NCBI GenBank assembly: GCA_016795065.1
Contig: JAEUIU010000049.1
Coordinates: 1 to 64,000 of the forward strand
DNA from: Phycisphaerae bacterium
Lineage (GTDB): Bacteria; Planctomycetota; Phycisphaerae; Phycisphaerales; SM1A02
Reading direction: 5' to 3'
DNA: 64,000 bases
The notes below the pieces were generated by a model. It did no database searches, was not told the origin of the DNA, and saw only the letters and a program-made list of their open reading frames with translations. Every line of letters begins with the position of its first letter. The stretch's first letter is position 1. This document shows, piece after piece, positions 8,240 to 17,109 of the stretch. A program made the position numbers and the translations under genes.

Positions 8240-8917
8240 ATGACCTCGATCCTCGCGCGAGCCATGGGAGCCGGGTTTCGGAGGCTGCATCCTCGGCTTC
8301 AGGCCCAGTACTCGGTCACGAGCGAGTCGGGCATCGCGTGGGTGGGCCGAGGGGTCATGTCGAGGATCTGGAGCAAGGGTCTGCTCGTGGCTCCCTTCCT
8401 CCGACTGGGAGCCATGCGCCGGGTGATGTTTCCCGAGACGGGGACCGACGTTCCGTTCACCATTTGGAACTACGCCTACAAGGACGCCTTCGGGCGCGAG
8501 ACGCTTACCTGGATCAGGGAGTTCGAACTGTCGCCAGTCCGGCGATTTGACGAGACACTGGTCTTCAGTGAACGGCGGAAGCGAGCGGTGGTGTATGCGG
8601 GGACGCACCAGCACCTAGCGGTGGAACTCCACTTCGAAGCGGGCGACAACGGATCGCTGCGATTGCAGACAGGAATCCAACGGCTCTACGAGTGGCGAGT
8701 CGGTCTCCGCATCCCGAGGTTGGTGTCAGGTCATGCCCACGTCGTCGAGCGATTCAACGAGGTCGACGACCGATTCGAGATCGATGTCGGAATCGCGAGC
8801 CCCATCGTCGGACCGCTGTTTGGGTACAGCGGCTGGTTCCGGCTTGAGCCGTTCGCATGTCGCCGGGAGGACATTCCGTCCGATGCGATGCCTGTGCGCG
8901 AGGAGCGTCGCGACTAG
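8240..8917 (+). CDS. DUF4166-like protein
   Basis: A 225-residue protein without signal peptide or membrane segments. The opening FRRLHPRLQAQYSVTSESGIAWVGRGVM, a central FGRETLTWIREFEL, the AVELHFEAG strand region and the closing FEIDVGIASPIVGPLFGYSGWFRLE follow the layout of DUF4166, a domain of unknown function sometimes fused to saccharopine-dehydrogenase-like proteins. The chemical role is unknown. It stands alone, with about 240 bases of apparently non-coding DNA before the next gene. Confidence 0.6.
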   Translation: MTSILARAMGAGFRRLHPRLQAQYSVTSESGIAWVGRGVMSRIWSKGLLVAPFLRLGAMRRVMFPETGTDVPFTIWNYAYKDAFGRETLTWIREFELSPVRRFDETLVFSERRKRAVVYAGTHQHLAVELHFEAGDNGSLRLQTGIQRLYEWRVGLRIPRLVSGHAHVVERFNEVDDRFEIDVGIASPIVGPLFGYSGWFRLEPFACRREDIPSDAMPVREERRD

Positions 8918-9161
8918 CCGCAGGCCGACTCGCCAGCGTCGACACGCTCGCCGCGAGAAGCCGGTGGCACTGATCGATTGGCACGGGCACATGGCGTGGA
9001 CAGGGTCCCTCGCGGCCATGCCTGCGCTGCGCCCGAGATCGAAGCCCCGCTTTCGGTGCAATGAGCAAGGCGTTAGACGCCAGGACAATCGTGATGACGA
9101 CTTCCTTGCCCCCACTCGGTCACCTGTTACCGTGAGCGACACGGACCGTGGATCCCACCCC

Positions 9162-9860
9162 ATGTCGAATTCGCATCGCCCAGCCAGCCGTCAGGTGCTC
9201 CGACTTGCCGTAGCAAGTCTCCTACTTGCAATCCTCTCGTGCGATCGAATGTCCTCGCCGAGTGCTGGCGTGACCACGCCGGTCCAAGGCACTGCGCCGG
9301 CGATCGATGGCCCTGACGGCCTGTCCGGCATGCCGGCCTCACTCGGCTGGGAGGACATGAGTCCCGCGTGGGATCAGGAAGGGCCGAAGCTCCTCCTCAC
9401 TGGCACGATCTACGAGCCTGACGGTCGAACGCCCGCAGCGAATGTCATCCTCTACTACTACCACACCAATCGTGAGGGGAGATACGTCCACATTCCGTCC
9501 GAGCCGCGCAGCATGCCGCCCAATGACCTGGGCCAAACGCATGGTGCCCTGCGCGGCTGGGTGCGCACCGGACCCGACGGGCGATACGCGATTCGTACTA
9601 TCCGACCGGGAACCTATCCGACTCGCGACGAGCCGGCCCATGTGCATGCGACCATCAAGGAGCCGGGTCGCATCGAGTATTACATCGATGACTTCGTGTT
9701 CGACGACGACCCACTCCTCACCCCAGCCAAGAGACAGCGCATGGAGAACCGCTGCGGGAGCGGCGTGCTCCATCTGGTCGAGCGGGATGGTCTCCTGGTC
9801 GGCGAACGGAACATCGTCCTTGGCCTGAACGTGCCCCACGCGGCACGCCGGTACCGTTAG
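9162..9860 (+). CDS. Intradiol-dioxygenase-fold lipoprotein
   Basis: A 232-residue secreted protein. LRLAVASLLLAILSC (13-27) looks like a lipoprotein signal with C27 as the lipid-modified residue. The rest follows the catalytic fold of protocatechuate/catechol intradiol dioxygenases: LTGTIYEPDGRTPAANVILYYY (about 79-100), GWVRTGPDGRYAIRTIRPG (132-150) and PAHVHATI (158-165), in which H160 and H162 match the paired iron-binding histidines. Tyrosines near 100 and 142 could supply the other ligands. Extracytoplasmic members of this fold are common and often have no proven substrate. The ATG at 9162 gives the best signal peptide. Confidence 0.72.
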   Translation: MSNSHRPASRQVLRLAVASLLLAILSCDRMSSPSAGVTTPVQGTAPAIDGPDGLSGMPASLGWEDMSPAWDQEGPKLLLTGTIYEPDGRTPAANVILYYYHTNREGRYVHIPSEPRSMPPNDLGQTHGALRGWVRTGPDGRYAIRTIRPGTYPTRDEPAHVHATIKEPGRIEYYIDDFVFDDDPLLTPAKRQRMENRCGSGVLHLVERDGLLVGERNIVLGLNVPHAARRYR

Positions 9861-9906
9861 CCGCCTCCGCGCCACGTCCGGGGTCGATCCACACCGGTGA
9901 GCGATC

Positions 9907-11178
9907 ATGTCCGAGCTTCCGGTTCCGACTGGGGTCCCATGTCCACCGCACCCCACTCGCTTCCCACATCAAGTCGATCTCGCGACACCGGACGAGCACG
10001 ACATAACGCTAACTCAACTCCGACCACGGCCTCAAGGCCGCGTATCTGCGCTACTCCGTAGAGTCATTGGGATCGGGACACTACATTGCTCTCGGTTCCC
10101 AGAGCGGCCGTTCCTGGACATCCCAGACGCACCCCCAATCCTCCCTCTCGACGGAGTACTCGCATTGTGGAACGGAACTCCAGCCCCTGACGCTCCGGGT
10201 CTCCTAGAGAACGTCCTTGGCACCACGTGCTGCTTTGCCCTGGTCTTCATTGCATCCGTCGGGCTTCGATGGCTGCGAGCGTCACGGCCTGCATGGGATC
10301 GCCATCGGTGGCGTGCCATCTGGCTTCCTCTTGCCGGCTGGACCATTACGACTCTCGCGATAGTCCTCTTGGGCTTTTTCGTGAGGGAAGGAAGGACGAG
10401 GGAACTGGAACGCCTGCGCTCGTCGGGGACGCCTGTTGAGTTCCTCGACAATGAGCTCATGTCTTCGGGAGACATGGCAGTGGTTCAAGTCTTGTTGAGT
10501 TCCATCTCCTGTAGCCTGTGGGGGGCCGTTGCCTTTCTCCTTTGGCTTCGCGCACGACCCATTCGTGTTGTCGTGTTTCGGTCGTTCGCGGCAGAAATGG
10601 ACTCCCCCCTCAGACGGGCAGTTCAACTGGCGGGCGCGCACTGGGGGAGGGTCGATGCAATCGTGGCGCCGGGCGACACGATCGAGCATGAGAGTTGGTA
10701 CGGACGCAGTTGGGGGATCGTTGGCAGCAGTACGACGGATGCATGGCAACAGGCCATTCGGCCCCTGTTGCGGCGAGCGCGAGTTGCGATCGTCGATGTG
10801 AGTAAGATCACCGATGGCTTGCGATACGAGTTGATCGAGATCTCAAAAGCCCGTCATGTCCACGTAGCACTCATTGCAGACCGTCTCGATCCGAGCGGGG
10901 CGGCGACAGAACTCTGGAGAAAGCACTTTGAGGGAACCCCACCACCATTGGTGACGTACGAAGGCCGATCGTCGACCGAGTTCGTCAAGTCACTCCTGGA
11001 CGTTCTGGAGTTGCAAACGAAGCCGTTTGGACCGGCGTGGCGAGTGCATCGATGGTATGTCATGCAGTCGCTCGAGCGAGGTTTGGTGGTTCGAGGCATC
11101 CGGTGGTTTGGGATTGCCATCATCTGGTCGATCCTTGTGTGGGGGGTTGTTCAGTGCGCCCGCAATCTCTCCCCTTGA
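9907..11178 (+). CDS. Four-pass membrane protein with TIR-like cytosolic domain
   Basis: Not a family I can name with certainty (423 residues). Hydrophobic segments lie near 104-121, 137-159, 192-214 and 396-417. Between the third and fourth is a soluble domain (about 219-370) with a strand IRVVVFRSFAAE, GRVDAIVAPGDTIE, a W and helix (AWQQAIRPLLRRARVAIVDVSKITDG) and LRYELIEISKARHVHVALI. This alternation and the helix-borne RYELIEI glutamate resemble TIR-like or SLOG-like nucleotide-processing domains found in bacterial signalling and defence proteins. A defence role is inference. The N-terminal 100 residues are proline-rich and polar, so the true start may be later. Confidence 0.5.
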   Translation: MSELPVPTGVPCPPHPTRFPHQVDLATPDEHDITLTQLRPRPQGRVSALLRRVIGIGTLHCSRFPERPFLDIPDAPPILPLDGVLALWNGTPAPDAPGLLENVLGTTCCFALVFIASVGLRWLRASRPAWDRHRWRAIWLPLAGWTITTLAIVLLGFFVREGRTRELERLRSSGTPVEFLDNELMSSGDMAVVQVLLSSISCSLWGAVAFLLWLRARPIRVVVFRSFAAEMDSPLRRAVQLAGAHWGRVDAIVAPGDTIEHESWYGRSWGIVGSSTTDAWQQAIRPLLRRARVAIVDVSKITDGLRYELIEISKARHVHVALIADRLDPSGAATELWRKHFEGTPPPLVTYEGRSSTEFVKSLLDVLELQTKPFGPAWRVHRWYVMQSLERGLVVRGIRWFGIAIIWSILVWGVVQCARNLSP

Positions 11179-11536
11179 GGGTTGCGACCGGTCTCGTCTG
11201 GTCAACGCACGAGGGTGTAGCGGTCCACGCTCTTGGCGCCACAGGCACGAAGCCCATGTGCCATGGCTATTCCGGCCATCAGCAGACATGTGGCTCCCGA
11301 ACGCCCGTCATGATTCGCAGTCCACCCTTCGGTCCACAAAGCCGCCCCGTCCTCGCCTGGCAGCGGGTTCAAGGCCCCTCCCTGCGGAGACCGGCCGAGC
11401 CGGGCGTTGACTAGGAGGTGGCCGCACGTCGGCGAACGCGGCCCCGCACATCGTCGGATCCGCTCAGACTGGCCTGCTCGTCCCGCGCCGGGGACCGTCA
11501 TGAGCCCCCCATCCCCCGGCTATAGTGGGCCCTTCC
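11179..11536. other. 358-base intergenic region before ispG
   Basis: No convincing gene. Small frames on both strands are shadows. A TATAGT hexamer at 11521-11526, 10 bases before the ispG ATG, could be a -10 box for a nearly leaderless transcript, but no good -35 box accompanies it. Confidence 0.35.
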
Positions 11537-12790
11537 ATGCTCCCCCGCCGAAAGACCCGTCAGATTGTTGTTGGTGACGACCGCGTTGGCCGCGTCCGGA
11601 TCGGAGGCGACGCCCCGATCGCGGTCCAGACCATGACCGCTGGCTACACCTATGACGTCGATGCCTGCGTCGCCGAGATCAACCGCTATGCCGAGGCTGG
11701 CGTCGACCTGGTCCGGGTCGCCGTCCCCGAGCGGAAGGACACCGAGGCCCTCAAGGCGATCATTCCGCAGGTCACGGTGCCCATCGTGGCCGACGTCCAC
11801 TTCCACTACAAGCGGGCCCTGGAGGCGATCGAGGCGGGCGTCCACAAGATCCGACTGAACCCCGGCAACATCAACGACCGCGAGCAGGTCAACGCGGTGA
11901 TCGATGCCTGCAAGGAGCGGAAGATCCCAATCCGGGTTGGCGTCAACGAGGGCTCGATCATCGAGCGGAAGGACAAGGAGAAGCGGATGGAGGAGCTCGG
12001 CAAGTACTTCGCCGGGCACAAGTCGGGACACCTTCTCGCTCTCATGATCGCCAAGCTCGAGGAGTACCTAGACATCTTCGAGGCCCGCGATTTCCACGAT
12101 GTCGCGATCAGCGCGAAGTCCATGGACGCGGCCCTGGTCATCGACATCTACACCGAGATCGCCAACCGCTTCGACTATCCGCTCCACCTGGGCGTCACCC
12201 ACGCCGGTCCAAAGTCGACAGGAGCCATTCGTTCCATCGCTGCCTTGTCGACCCTCATTGCCAACGGCATCGGCGACACCGTCCGGATCAGCTACGCCAG
12301 CGACCATATCGATGAGGTGAAAGACGCTCTCGAAATGCTCTATTGCCTCGGCAAGCGCGAGCGCAAGGGTGTCGACCTCATCGCCTGCCCGACCTGCGGC
12401 CGCATCCAGGTCGACCTCTTCACCCTGGTCAAGGAAGTCGAACGGAAGCTTGCCAAGGAGATCACCCTCCCGATCAAGGTTGCGGTCATGGGCTGCATCG
12501 TGAATGGCCCGGGCGAGGCCGAAGGGGCCGACGTCGCCGTCTTCGCCGGTGATCGCAGGGGGATCATCTACGTCCAGGGCGAGCGGGTCGCGAACATCCC
12601 CGAGGAGGAGATCCTCGACCGGCTCCTCATCGAGTGCCGGAACTTCCAGGCCAAGGTCGAGCGTGGCGAGGCCAAGCTGGGGGACAAGGTCGTCGACATC
12701 GTGCCCCCCGACCCGATCGGCGACCTGGGGTCGGGAGCGGCCAAGATCCAAGCTGGCATGGTTGAACAGGTGACGATCGGCCGGACCTAA
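11537..12790 (+). CDS. ispG: 4-hydroxy-3-methylbut-2-en-1-yl diphosphate synthase IspG
   Basis: IspG (GcpE) reductively opens methylerythritol cyclodiphosphate to HMBPP, the penultimate step of the MEP isoprenoid pathway, with a 4Fe-4S cluster. This 417-residue protein has the TIM-barrel start VQTMTAGYTYDVDA, VRVAVPE and VADVHFHYKRA, and the cluster-binding C-terminus: CPTCGR gives C284 and C287, and MGCIVNGPGEA gives C320 and the conserved glutamate. A GTG 12 bases upstream is in frame, but ATG at 11537 begins the conserved RRKTRQIVVG segment. dxs and a prenyl synthase lie 3-6 kb downstream. Confidence 0.96.
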   Translation: MLPRRKTRQIVVGDDRVGRVRIGGDAPIAVQTMTAGYTYDVDACVAEINRYAEAGVDLVRVAVPERKDTEALKAIIPQVTVPIVADVHFHYKRALEAIEAGVHKIRLNPGNINDREQVNAVIDACKERKIPIRVGVNEGSIIERKDKEKRMEELGKYFAGHKSGHLLALMIAKLEEYLDIFEARDFHDVAISAKSMDAALVIDIYTEIANRFDYPLHLGVTHAGPKSTGAIRSIAALSTLIANGIGDTVRISYASDHIDEVKDALEMLYCLGKRERKGVDLIACPTCGRIQVDLFTLVKEVERKLAKEITLPIKVAVMGCIVNGPGEAEGADVAVFAGDRRGIIYVQGERVANIPEEEILDRLLIECRNFQAKVERGEAKLGDKVVDIVPPDPIGDLGSGAAKIQAGMVEQVTIGRT

Positions 12791-13149
12791 GCCGATCGCC
12801 GCGGCTCCCTTCGACCGCGAGGGACGTCCAATCGCCACTTTCACGCATGACGGAAATCAGGCCCGACGTATAGTGCAGCAGTCGCACACCCCCTCCCAAG
12901 GTTCCACAGGGCCTCGGGAGCGTGTGCGGTCCCATATCTGCCACGGTGTGTGAAACGCCGGCTTCCTGCTGGCGCTCGCCCCGACCTCACCTTCAAGTCG
13001 AGCCCCCGACCATCCAGAGGCCTCAAGCCTCCCGGACACGCTCGGGGGGGAAGCCTGACGCGAAGGGAATGTGCATCGAACGCGATCGATGCCCTTCGAA
13101 CTAGGCTGCATCTGGCTGCGGCTGCATCTCGTTGCGGAGCCCCCGAACC
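12791..13149. other. 359-base gene-free region
   Basis: Between ispG and the pseudopilin gene only short shadow frames occur. I see no tRNA, terminator with T-tract or recognisable repeat. Confidence 0.4.
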
Positions 13150-14256
13150 ATGACTGCCTCGACGACTTCCCCCGACCAAACCGTCCTCGCTCTTGTCCCG
13201 ACTCCTCGCCCCACCAGGCGTGGCTTCACGATCGTCGAGATCTTGGCGACCATCGCCATCATCGCGGCCCTGATGAGCCTACTCCTCGTTGGCCTTCAAG
13301 CTGCTCGGCGGGCGAGCAAGTCGACCCAGGAGAAGGCCAACATCAAGGAAGTCTTCAAGGCCTGGATGCAGTACGCCAACACCTATGACGACGCTGCGAT
13401 GCCTGGGGTCATCGAGTCCGACGTCCAGGCCCTTTGGAACGTGAAGTACAAGGGCTCAGACAAGAAGACCACGATTCCCGCCCAGTACTGCGAGACCTAT
13501 CCGCATCGCCTGATGCCCTACCTCGACCACACGGCTGGGATCCTGTACGGCTACATGGAACGGGACGACGACGACTTCTTCAAGCCCAACGCCGACACCG
13601 ATGGCGACGGCAGCGTCGAGTTCAACGACCCAGGCATGCTGGCGATGAGCCGCAACCCCGCCTTTGGCTACAACTCCTATTACATCGGTGGCTGGTGGCG
13701 CGAAGAGAGCGGAGCAGCGAAGCTTCGGTTTGGAAATGCCACGTGGCAGGACTCGACCGGGCTGCAGCACATCGGCAAGGTCGTCGCACTCAAGGCGAGC
13801 GGTATCGAGCGTCCTTCCAGCATGATCGTCTTCTGCGGTTCCGCGCTTCGATCGACGGGGTACTACAAGGCCGGTACCGAGCTCGATGACGGTGCGGCCT
13901 CGGTCGTCCCCCACATCCTTGCCGGTGAGCAGATGTGGAGCCCGTGGGATGGATCGGGCTTCCAGAGCATGGACGCTTCGGCGCAGGCTCTGTTCAACTC
14001 ATCGCTCTTCCCGTCGTTGGCCCAAGCCACCAACTTCTCGCTGGTGCAGTCGACGACCGGGTTGGGCATGCAGGTGACGGCTTCAGGTGAGATCGGCGTC
14101 CCCTTCAAGAGGTTCGGCGTGCAAGTGAGCGTCGTCCATGGCGACGGCAGCGTTGCTGGTGCTGGGGTCGGTGAGCTGCAGGACCAAAGTCGCTGGATGA
14201 ACCCCGCGGCCCAGGCCCTCGACAAGGTGAATTTCACGCACACCAACGTTGACTAA
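13150..14256 (+). CDS. Type II secretion/pilin-like pseudopilin
   Basis: A 368-residue protein with a prepilin-peptidase signal: RRGFTIVEI around residues 23-31, with cleavage expected between G25 and F26 and the conserved glutamate at position +5. A hydrophobic helix (ILATIAIIAALMSLLLVGL) follows, so the mature protein would be N-methylated and embedded in the inner membrane or a pseudopilus. The large periplasmic part is aspartate-rich (DTDGDGSVEFND near 155-166) and resembles the enlarged GspG/H-like proteins of planctomycetes. The ATG at 13150 is preferred over an upstream TTG. pilB/pilT nearby could supply the motor, but the link is inference. Confidence 0.8.
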   Translation: MTASTTSPDQTVLALVPTPRPTRRGFTIVEILATIAIIAALMSLLLVGLQAARRASKSTQEKANIKEVFKAWMQYANTYDDAAMPGVIESDVQALWNVKYKGSDKKTTIPAQYCETYPHRLMPYLDHTAGILYGYMERDDDDFFKPNADTDGDGSVEFNDPGMLAMSRNPAFGYNSYYIGGWWREESGAAKLRFGNATWQDSTGLQHIGKVVALKASGIERPSSMIVFCGSALRSTGYYKAGTELDDGAASVVPHILAGEQMWSPWDGSGFQSMDASAQALFNSSLFPSLAQATNFSLVQSTTGLGMQVTASGEIGVPFKRFGVQVSVVHGDGSVAGAGVGELQDQSRWMNPAAQALDKVNFTHTNVD

Positions 14257-14337
14257 TCCGCCCGGGACTGATCTGCCCGGGAGACGCTCCCACGGTACGG
14301 ATGACGGAACCAACCACGAAGGGGGCCCAAAGGGGAC

Positions 14338-15039
14338 ATGCTGGCTACCTGCCATGGATGCGGACTTGCCCAGCGTGTTCCTCCGCTGCCCAGCGGCGGC
14401 GTCGCCACCTGCGTCCGCTGCCGGGCTCGGGTCGCCCAACACCGTCCGGCCGATGCGATGCGGGCAGCGGCGTTCGCATTGGCGGCGCTGGTGCTCCTGG
14501 TGCCGGCGAATCTCCTCCCGATCCTCGAGATCGAATACATGGGCCGCACCAAGGCGAGCACCGTGTGGGGCGGTTGCGTGGCGCTCTGGGAAGAAGGAAT
14601 GTGGGCTGTCGCGGCGCTGGTCTTCATCGCCAGTATCGCCATCCCCTTCCTCAAGCTGGTGGCGATCTTCGGACTCTGCTGGTCCGACGGTTCGGGTCGC
14701 CTGGTGAGCTTGCGTGCCTGGACCTTGCGGCAGATCGAACGCATCGGCCGTTGGTCGATGTTGGATGTCTTCCTCCTCGCGGTATTGGTGGCCTTGGTGA
14801 AGCTCGATTCGCTGAGCTCCGCACACCCGGGGCCGGGCCTCTTCTTCTTCGCTGGCGTCGTGGTGCTCACGATCCTGGCTAGCGCGAGCTTTGATGCCCG
14901 TGGGCTGTGGCAAGAGCTGTCGACGGAATGGGATATTCGCAACCGACCGTTGCGTTCGCCGGAGGCTGCCTCGGCGAGTGCTCCCGCTTGCGAACTGATC
15001 GACGATGATGCCTCGCGGGAGCCTCCAGCGCATGCCTGA
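14338..15039 (+). CDS. PqiA-family membrane protein
   Basis: Half-size relative of paraquat-inducible protein A (233 residues). It starts with a zinc-ribbon pair, CHGC (5-8) and CVRC (25-28), followed by four transmembrane helices (about 44-62, 88-108, 140-160 and 163-180). NLLPILEIEYMG and AIPFLKLVAI are typical PqiA blocks. E. coli PqiA has two such modules, and this protein has one. Family members sit in the inner membrane and work with MCE proteins in lipid traffic between membranes. Its stop codon overlaps the start of the next gene, a PqiB-like protein, so the two are translationally coupled. Confidence 0.82.
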   Translation: MLATCHGCGLAQRVPPLPSGGVATCVRCRARVAQHRPADAMRAAAFALAALVLLVPANLLPILEIEYMGRTKASTVWGGCVALWEEGMWAVAALVFIASIAIPFLKLVAIFGLCWSDGSGRLVSLRAWTLRQIERIGRWSMLDVFLLAVLVALVKLDSLSSAHPGPGLFFFAGVVVLTILASASFDARGLWQELSTEWDIRNRPLRSPEAASASAPACELIDDDASREPPAHA

Positions 15040-15934
15040 ACCTGATGACTCTGACCTTCCGGTTGCCACGATCGAAGCGCGTTCGCGTCGCAGTGCCGTG
15101 TGGCTTGTCCCGCTGGCGGCTTTGGTGGTGGTGGCGGGCTTTGTCGTTCGCGAGTGGTGGCAGCGTGGCCCCATGGTGGTGGTCATGATCCCGAAGGCGA
15201 CCGGGATCGAAGCCGGCCGCACGCGGGTCCTCTCGCGCGGCGTACCGATCGGGACCGTCGAGCATGTCCGGCTCGATGAGCAGCTTGAGCGACCGCTGGT
15301 CGAGGTGCGCTTGGAACGATGGGCCTCGGCGTTCGCTCGCGAGGGCGCCGTCTACTGGGTGGTCACGCCCTCGATCAACTTCCATGGCGTGAGCGGTCTG
15401 GAGACGCTCGCGTCGGGACCGGTGCTCGAGGCCCGACCGGGAGCGGCGACCGCGAGCTCGACCACCCGGTTCACGGCGCTTGCCCGAACCCCTTCCAACG
15501 CCTCCACCGCGGGCGGCGTACAGGGCGGCGTGCTCGACGGCTTGCGGATCGTGCTGACCTCGCCACGGCTTGGCTCAATCCGTCCTGGATCACCGCTGAC
15601 GTTTCGCGATATCGAGGTGGGCGAGGTCGTCGCCACCGAACTCGCCGAGGACGCGAAGGCGACACGCGTGCATGTCGTGGTGCAGGATCGCTACGCCCCC
15701 TTGGTGCGTGCCAACAGTCAGTTTTGGGGGCGCGGCGGACTGGGGCTTGATCTGGGTATGACCGGCTTCAAGTTGCGCACCGAGAGTCTGGAATCGATTC
15801 TCGGTGGGGGCATTGCCTTCGCGACGCCGGACGCCTCGGCCCCGGTCAGCGCCAACGGCGACAGCTTTGAGTTGCTTGAGGACGAGCCGAAGGGCTGGGT
15901 GAAGTGGGCGCCCGATATTCGGCTCGCCCCGTAG
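15032..15934 (+). CDS. PqiB-like MCE-domain protein
   Basis: A 300-residue inner-membrane protein: short cytoplasmic N-terminus, one transmembrane helix (SAVWLVPLAALVVVAGFVV, about 21-39), then periplasmic MCE (MlaD) repeats. The first is visible as IPKATGIEAGRTRVLSRGVPIGTVEHV (about 54-80) and the second as SPRLGSIRPGSPLTFRDIEVGEV. PqiB and MlaD relatives form rings or tubes carrying lipids across the periplasm. E. coli PqiB has three MCE domains, so this shorter form would build a shorter conduit or need partners. The ATG at 15032 overlaps the pqiA-like stop by 8 bases. No PqiC-like lipoprotein follows. Confidence 0.8.
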   Translation: MPEPDDSDLPVATIEARSRRSAVWLVPLAALVVVAGFVVREWWQRGPMVVVMIPKATGIEAGRTRVLSRGVPIGTVEHVRLDEQLERPLVEVRLERWASAFAREGAVYWVVTPSINFHGVSGLETLASGPVLEARPGAATASSTTRFTALARTPSNASTAGGVQGGVLDGLRIVLTSPRLGSIRPGSPLTFRDIEVGEVVATELAEDAKATRVHVVVQDRYAPLVRANSQFWGRGGLGLDLGMTGFKLRTESLESILGGGIAFATPDASAPVSANGDSFELLEDEPKGWVKWAPDIRLAP

Positions 15935-16083
15935 TCGGATTCGTCCACGCGAGACTCGCCTCCCTTCAGAAACACCGGGCTTTCGGGTAGCCTGCCTCAT
16001 TCGGGTTCCCATGGCATGGCATGGGGGACCGAGGCGGCCAACCCCATGTCGCGGGTCCCGCCACGCGGCTTCCGTACCTTGTC

Positions 16084-16986
16084 ATGGCTCCTCCCTCGAC
16101 CTCCGCTTCCCCCGTGTCGGCGACGCTCTCCGAACTCGACCTCCGCCTGATCACCCAGGTGGATGAGGCCCTCGGGACCTTCCTGAACGCCGTCGACCTG
16201 CCGCCGAACCTCAAGTCGGCGGTGGTCCATGCCGTCCTCGCCGGCGGTAAGCGGATGCGCCCCCTACTCGTCCTTCACAGTGCCGCTGCGGTCGGCGGGA
16301 GCTTCCTCGACGCAATGCCCGCCGCGGTCGCCATCGAGCTGGTGCACGCTTTCAGCCTGGTTCACGATGATCTTCCGGCCTTGGACAACGATCGGATGCG
16401 CCGCGGCCGCCCGACGGTCTGGGTCGCGTTTGGTGAGGCCATGGCGATTTTGGCCGGCGACGCTCTCCTTTCGTTGGCTATCGAAAGCGCGACCGCGTCG
16501 CCTCGAGCCGCCGGTGAGATCACCCGCGAGATCGCCATCGCCACCACCCACATGATCAATGGCCAGGTCCTCGACACGCTGGGCGGTTTCGCTGCACAGG
16601 AGTCGGATCGCGATCGCCTGCATCGGATCCACCACAACAAGACCGGTGCCCTTCTCGTCGCCAGTTGCCGCATGGGTGGCCTGAGCGGCGGTGCGACCAC
16701 CGAGCAATTGGCTCACCTCAGCCGTTGGGGCAGTCTCATGGGGCTCATGTTCCAGATCGTCGACGACCTCCTGGATGAAACGGCCTCTGCCGAACAGCTC
16801 GGCAAGGCGGTCGGGAAGGACCGGGAAGCCGGAAAGCTCACATTCCCGGGCGTCATGGGGATCGAGGCCAGCCGGGCCGAAGTCGCCCGTCTTGACTTGG
16901 AGGCGAGGAATCTGGTGCGTGAACTCGGACCTCGGGCCGCACCGCTGCAGGGCCTCGCTGACTTTCTGGCCACCCGAACCCACTGA
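16084..16986 (+). CDS. ispA: Short-chain trans-prenyl diphosphate synthase (FPP/GGPP type)
   Basis: Condenses isopentenyl diphosphate with allylic diphosphates to farnesyl or geranylgeranyl diphosphate. The 300-residue protein has GGKRMRP (54-60), the first aspartate-rich motif DDLPALD (95-101, the DDxxxxD bacterial type with a two-residue insertion), HHNKTGAL (183-190) and the second aspartate-rich motif DDLLD (227-231). Chain length cannot be fixed from sequence, so the symbol is by family. ATG at 16084 is chosen because the upstream in-frame extension is unconserved. dxs follows 123 bases downstream, an arrangement often seen for these two genes. Confidence 0.9.
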   Translation: MAPPSTSASPVSATLSELDLRLITQVDEALGTFLNAVDLPPNLKSAVVHAVLAGGKRMRPLLVLHSAAAVGGSFLDAMPAAVAIELVHAFSLVHDDLPALDNDRMRRGRPTVWVAFGEAMAILAGDALLSLAIESATASPRAAGEITREIAIATTHMINGQVLDTLGGFAAQESDRDRLHRIHHNKTGALLVASCRMGGLSGGATTEQLAHLSRWGSLMGLMFQIVDDLLDETASAEQLGKAVGKDREAGKLTFPGVMGIEASRAEVARLDLEARNLVRELGPRAAPLQGLADFLATRTH

Positions 16987-17109
16987 AGTACCTCTTTTCC
17001 GTTCGGCACAACGATCCCGACGACCGCCAACGGCGAAGTCGACGCGGACTATGATGCGACTTGCCCGCTGACAAGGACCGTTGGCGGCCCCCTTCTGGCG
17101 ACACACACG

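Noticed and set aside
11366-11385. Second attachment site matching the tRNA-Leu 3' end (GCGGGTTCAAGGCCCCTCC)
   Set aside because: Only the GGTTC-AG-CCC core fits, and flanking bases do not match the tRNA end closely enough.
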